Origin: Brachionus koreanus
Taxonomy: Eukaryota > Rotifera > Eurotatoria > Ploima > Brachionidae
Direction: 5' to 3'
Assembly: GCA_016987375.1 (NCBI GenBank)
Contig: PJRA01000288.1
Coordinates: 157,438 to 176,266, forward strand
DNA: 18,829 nucleotides
Shown here: piece by piece, positions 16,101 through 18,829 of the stretch
Layout of the letters: every line of letters starts with the position of its first letter
Numbering within the stretch: the stretch's first letter is position 1
Notes under the pieces: generated by a model
Told to the model about the DNA's origin: nothing
Database searches by the model: none
What the model saw: only the letters and a program-made list of their open reading frames with translations
Position numbers and translations under genes: made by a program

Positions 16101-18080
16101 AAAATAGAAAACAATGAAAATTATTGGGATGGGTCTGTGTGTGCCGAAGCCAAGACTTATCGATCTGACTGTTCACTTAATGAACATTGTAAAACACTTT
16201 CTGAAAATACTTTCTGCTCTGCATTAACCAATAGATGTGAGTGTCCAAATTTGCACTACTGGGATGGACTAAAGTGTTTGCCAAAAAAGTCACATCTTCA
16301 AACATGCACAGATTCATTTGAATGCATGGAATCTCAATTTCTTTATTGTGATGGCACTCAATGTAAATTTAACTATTAGATGTTTATTTAAAAAATCTAA
16401 AATTAAAAAATTAACTTGAATTTTGAAAATTTAGGTGTTTGCGACGACTCAATGTATTTTGATGTAAATACTTGTGTATACAGATTAGGAGAATTGGAAC
16501 CATGTTTTTCATCAGATATGTGTTTACAAGACATGATTTGTAACAATACTCATTGTATTTGTGATGGAAATAACTACTTTACTGATACTGAATGTGTTCC
16601 TCAAAAACAGCTAAATCAAAATTGTGACAAAGATATAGAATGTTGGTCCGAGAGAGGTCTTATTTGCGAGTCAAACAAATGTGTATGCAAATCGTCTTAT
16701 ACATGGTCAAGTACAGCATCCAAATGTTTGCTTACTTATGGTCAAAAAGGCTGCGATAATAATAATAATCAATGCAATGAAGATGAAAATTTAATGTGTA
16801 TTGACGAAGATTGCAATTGTGAGATTGAATCAGTAGGAAACATGTGCGATTGCAGTAGAAGTTCAAATCCAGAACAATATTGGAATGGCTTAGAGTGTAT
16901 TGATGCCAAAGAATTCAATTTCCCATGTACTTTTGACTATGAATGCAGAACCAGAAGCCAAAAAACCCATTGTTTTAATTCTACTTGTATTTGTTTCAAC
17001 TTTTCAGTGTAATTAAAATAATTTTTTTATGATATTTTTTAATGAAGAAAGATTAAAAAAATTATTTCAAGTGAATATTGGGATACAAATGAATGTAGAC
17101 CTAAAAAAAATTATTTGCAAGACTGTTCTAAAAATGAGCAATGCATGGATTCTGAATTGACTGTGTGTGCAAATGATGGAAAATGTAGATGCCGGGAGGG
17201 CTACTACTTTGATAGCGATTTTAAGACATGTGTTCAACAATTGGGTGAATCTGAAAAATGTGAAGAAGATGAAATGTGTCTGGGCGAGTTGTTGTGCAGC
17301 ATAAACGAATGCACTTGTGGAAATGATAAATATTTTAAGAACACCACAAATGAATGTGCTCAAAAGAAAAGCTATAAGGCATATTGCGATGGACATAATG
17401 AATGTTCAAATGAAAAAAATCTCATTTGTTTGAATAATGAATGCCTGTGCAATGATCAAAAGTATACTTGGGACACGTCACCTGGAGAAGAAAAATGTAA
17501 ATATACTTATACAACAGAGTGTACTAGTGATAATGAGTGTGATGAATCGAAGAATTTAAAATGCACAGAATATCCTGATAGATGTAACTGTCCATCGAGT
17601 CAAAGTGGGAAAATATGTGATTGTAAAAAAGATGATGAATACTGGAATGGATTTGAATGTGTTGATAGAAAATCGTATTCATCATCATGTAACTTCACTA
17701 ATGAATGCAAAAATGAACTTATTTGTCTTGATAAAATGTGTAGATGCCAATTTTTTGAAAAAAAAGAAGGTGGTGATGGATGTAAAAAAGAATGCTCTGA
17801 AGATTCGGTGTATTTTGGTGGAAAATGTTACTTTTTTACTCAAGATACAAGTTCTGCAAATGAAGCTGATGATTTGTGCGATGATTTAAGAGACTGGGAA
17901 TTGGCAGAGATAAGAAACGACATAGAAAACGAATTTATAAGTTATGTGAGATATAACAATATAACAGATGCTTTTTGGATCAAAGGCGATCATGGAGTCA
18001 TAAAAAACTTTAAAATAGATAGTTTTAACACGGATATTCCACAAAGTTCAGAACTAAGAGTTATCTGTTTAGACGATTAA
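12610..18080 (+). CDS. Type II membrane protein with EB/EGF-like Cys-rich repeats and C-terminal C-type-lectin-like domain, five exons
   Basis: Exons 12610-13130, 13185-13294, 15673-16362, 16435-17008 and 17072-18080 join to 2904 nt, 967 residues plus stop, with no internal stop. Residues 1-29 are basic and probably cytosolic; 30-54 are a hydrophobic anchor (LIVVGAILLAGSLAVLAASL); the rest is extracellular. About 64-868 is an array of modules of 40-55 residues with the pattern C..n.eC.....l.C....C.C....yw....C......y...C, like EB or EGF-like modules. Residues about 869-967 resemble a C-type lectin fold (Y.GGKCYFF, DLCDDL...LAEIRND.E..FI, FWIKGD, RVICLDD). The EPN/QPD and WND calcium/sugar residues are absent and the long-loop region is short, so sugar binding is unproven. 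It is probably an adhesion or surface-recognition receptor or a matrix component; ligand unknown. Confidence 0.82.
13131..13184 (+). other. Cys-rich gene intron 1 (54 bp)
   Basis: GTACAA donor, TTTTTTAAAG acceptor. Removal joins CPDTEK to MYYDGNNC, restoring the module pattern (C.C....YYDG..C). Confidence 0.82.
13185..13294 (+). CDS. Cys-rich gene exon 2
   Basis: Encodes K174 to K210 and the first base of C211: the second half of a D-type module and the first half of an E-type module (SVSNECLDSEKTIC). Donor GTAAAT at 13295, phase 1, splits a cysteine codon. Confidence 0.8.
13480..13562 (-). repeat. tRNA-like / tRNA-derived SINE-like sequence
   Basis: Minus strand has a perfect RNA polymerase III B box GGTTCAAACCC (13504-13494) about 30 bases after an A-box-like GCGAATGAGTTG (13545-13534), with GTTGGTCATGCAAGCAGAG in the anticodon region. 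The T stem, anticodon stem and acceptor stem do not pair properly, so it is not a working tRNA. A tRNA pseudogene or the head of a tRNA-derived SINE fits best; no second copy is present in the window. Confidence 0.5.
14740..15028 (-). pseudogene. Frameshifted basic protein remnant with AT-hook-like motifs
   Basis: The minus strand from about 15028 reads NDINEAPELRKKKNWIC, then NKVFDDVESANEWLK, and stops near 14928. A shifted frame continues TTDEEDEIEIVDSHL, then NKGRPSKKQRV and KRRRGRHKK, becoming AT filler before a stop at 14671. The W..NKVFDDVESANEWLK segment resembles the start of FLYWCH/MULE-associated proteins. KGRPSKK fits an AT-hook core and RRRGRHKK is similar. It lies inside intron 2, antisense to the host gene, and is probably a transposon-derived or retrocopied fragment. 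Family assignment is tentative. Confidence 0.35.
15041..15195. repeat. Inverted GTACAA-rich pair
   Basis: GTACAACTTTGTACAAATG (15041-15059) and TTTGTACAAATTTGTACAA (15171-15189) contain repeated TTTGTACAA-type palindromic words in inverse relation, about 110 bp apart. They may be termini of a small non-autonomous element or protein-binding sites; neither is shown. Confidence 0.3.
15673..16362 (+). CDS. Cys-rich gene exon 3
   Basis: Residues 211-440 plus one base. It completes the first E module (ends KLNELELC), then carries one whole set of modules A to D (236 onward), with FTWSS in B and CDC....NYWDG in C, and half of the next E module. Donor GTAAAT at 16363, phase 1, again splits a Cys codon. 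An internal GTG at 15720 is not a start. Confidence 0.85.
16363..16434 (+). other. Cys-rich gene intron 3 (72 bp)
   Basis: GTAAAT donor, AAATTTAG acceptor, phase 1. Position in the module is the same as intron 2. Confidence 0.85.
16435..17008 (+). CDS. Cys-rich gene exon 4
   Basis: Residues 441-631 plus two bases. It completes E (ends RLGELEPC), then A, B (SYTWSS), C (CDC....QYWNG) and the first half of D. Donor GTAATT at 17009, phase 2; the read-through frame would stop three bases later. Confidence 0.85.
17009..17071 (+). other. Cys-rich gene intron 4 (63 bp)
   Basis: GTAATT donor, TTATTTCAAG acceptor, phase 2; joins ..FNFSV to EYWDTNEC. Same module position and phase as intron 1. Confidence 0.78.
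17072..18080 (+). CDS. Cys-rich gene exon 5 with C-type-lectin-like domain
   Basis: Residues 632-967. It completes D, then a full E without an intron (ends QQLGESEKC), A, B (KYTWDT), C (CDC....EYWNG), a shortened D and then the lectin-like domain from about residue 869 (base 17781). The stop TAA is at 18078-18080. Confidence 0.85.
17781..18077 (+). other. C-type-lectin-like domain (divergent)
   Basis: About 99 residues against 110-130 for typical domains. Opening C..EC, Y.GGKCYFF, the first-helix Cys (DDLCDDL), LAEI....E..FI in the second helix, FWIKGD in place of WIGL, and a final VICLDD match the fold's framework. The calcium-site motifs are missing. A lectin-like fold is likely; carbohydrate binding is not supported. 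Confidence 0.6.
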
Positions 18081-18212
18081 TTCATCAATTCAGTCTCATT
18101 GAAGTTTTTTTTTTTTAAAAATGATTTTTTTTTTTTTATTTATTCTTCTTTGCAAACAAAATAGTTTTAAAATTTCTAAAAAAAAAAATAAGAAAAAAAA
18201 GTATACTTAATT

Positions 18213-18218
18213 AATAAA
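18213..18218 (+). terminator. Poly(A) signal of the Cys-rich gene
   Basis: AATAAA about 130 bases after the stop codon, following a poly-T/poly-A-rich 3' UTR. It is the first canonical hexamer I see downstream. Confidence 0.45.
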
Positions 18219-18829
18219 GAGTCTATGTTTTTTTCACATTTTTTTATATGCTTTTTCTCTCTTTTTCACTCATTCACTTTTCTTCACATAGCACACTCAA
18301 AACCACCCAAAAAATGCTCGAAATCACATGAAAAGCACTCTTTTTTTCAAACAACATCTCTGATTTAACTCTCTCTTTTTCGCATAAAAGAAATATGAAT
18401 TAAGCATAGATTAAAATCGTGATCAAAAGAATATACAGTTATATTTCTTAAACGTTTTTTTTTTACAAATTAAACCATGAATTAATGAATTAAATCATAA
18501 AAAAATTGAATTCATAAAATGATTACCTAAAATATACACAAGTCTAAACACTAAATTTTTGAAAATAAAAAAATTACTGGTAGATTCACGAGCCAGAATC
18601 TTCTTCTTTTTGAAAATTTTAGTTAGAACAAATTAAAATTAAAATTAGATTTAAATTCCTTTTTAAACAAACTTAATTTTGTTTTGTTTTGTTTTTACGA
18701 CTTTTTAACAAAAAGTTAAAAAGTATACTTTTAAAAGTCAAAAGCAAGTTCTGTATATACAAAGAAGTGCAACATCCAAAGTTGCACTATTATCAACAAT
18801 CTGGTAAAACTCTGCAAATTTAGCACAAT
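18219..18829. other. Downstream AT-rich region
   Basis: A pyrimidine-rich block (about 18240-18380, TCTCTTTTTCACTC-like) followed by AT-rich sequence. No gene recognised. A perfect 8-bp hairpin AGTGCAAC-7-GTTGCACT lies at 18766-18788. Confidence 0.4.

Noticed and set aside
17067..17396. 109-codon minus-strand ORF with hydrophobic stretches, and 17605-17889 on plus.
   Set aside because: Both are shadows of exon 5 of the Cys-rich gene.

Overview
The window is AT-rich animal DNA with short introns (49-72 bp, plus two larger ones), many long A/T runs, canonical GT-AG splice sites and remnants of several transposon families. Base composition, small introns and metazoan gene families fit a small invertebrate. 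A rotifer such as Brachionus is my guess, but the sequence alone does not prove it.

There are two host genes. (1) On the minus strand, 4324 to 511, is a beta-1,4-galactosyltransferase-family gene that I could join from three exons (4324-3772, 990-820, 770-511) into an intact 327-residue type II Golgi-type enzyme with its FHDVD and WGWGGEDDD motifs. Its 2.8-kb first intron carries a 778-bp terminal-inverted-repeat DNA element with a small zinc-finger coding remnant, a dead CR1-like LINE fragment in the opposite orientation, and an unexplained 75-codon open stretch. (2) On the plus strand, 12610 to 18080, is a five-exon gene for a 967-residue single-pass, probably type II, membrane protein. Its ectodomain is a long array of six- to eight-cysteine EB/EGF-like modules ending in a short C-type-lectin-like domain. 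The modules form a higher-order repeat of about 230 residues, and introns fall at equivalent positions and phases in different copies. This gene is the most unusual object in the window.

Between the genes (about 4.3-12.6 kb) is a transposon graveyard. It holds a fossil hAT transposase (minus, about 5290-5800), a nearly full-length but inactivated CR1/L2-like LINE with ORF1 and ORF2 (minus, about 10125 to 6252), a degenerate coding remnant with a Cys-rich finger (minus, 11035-10626) and the C-terminal end of another LINE (plus, 11052-11540) with a hairpin-rich tail. The large second intron of the cysteine-rich gene holds a tRNA-like/SINE-like sequence and a frameshifted basic-protein fragment.

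The two host genes are not functionally linked by anything visible beyond a general secretory/glycosylation theme. No rRNA gene, intact tRNA gene, CRISPR array or bacterial-type operon is seen.
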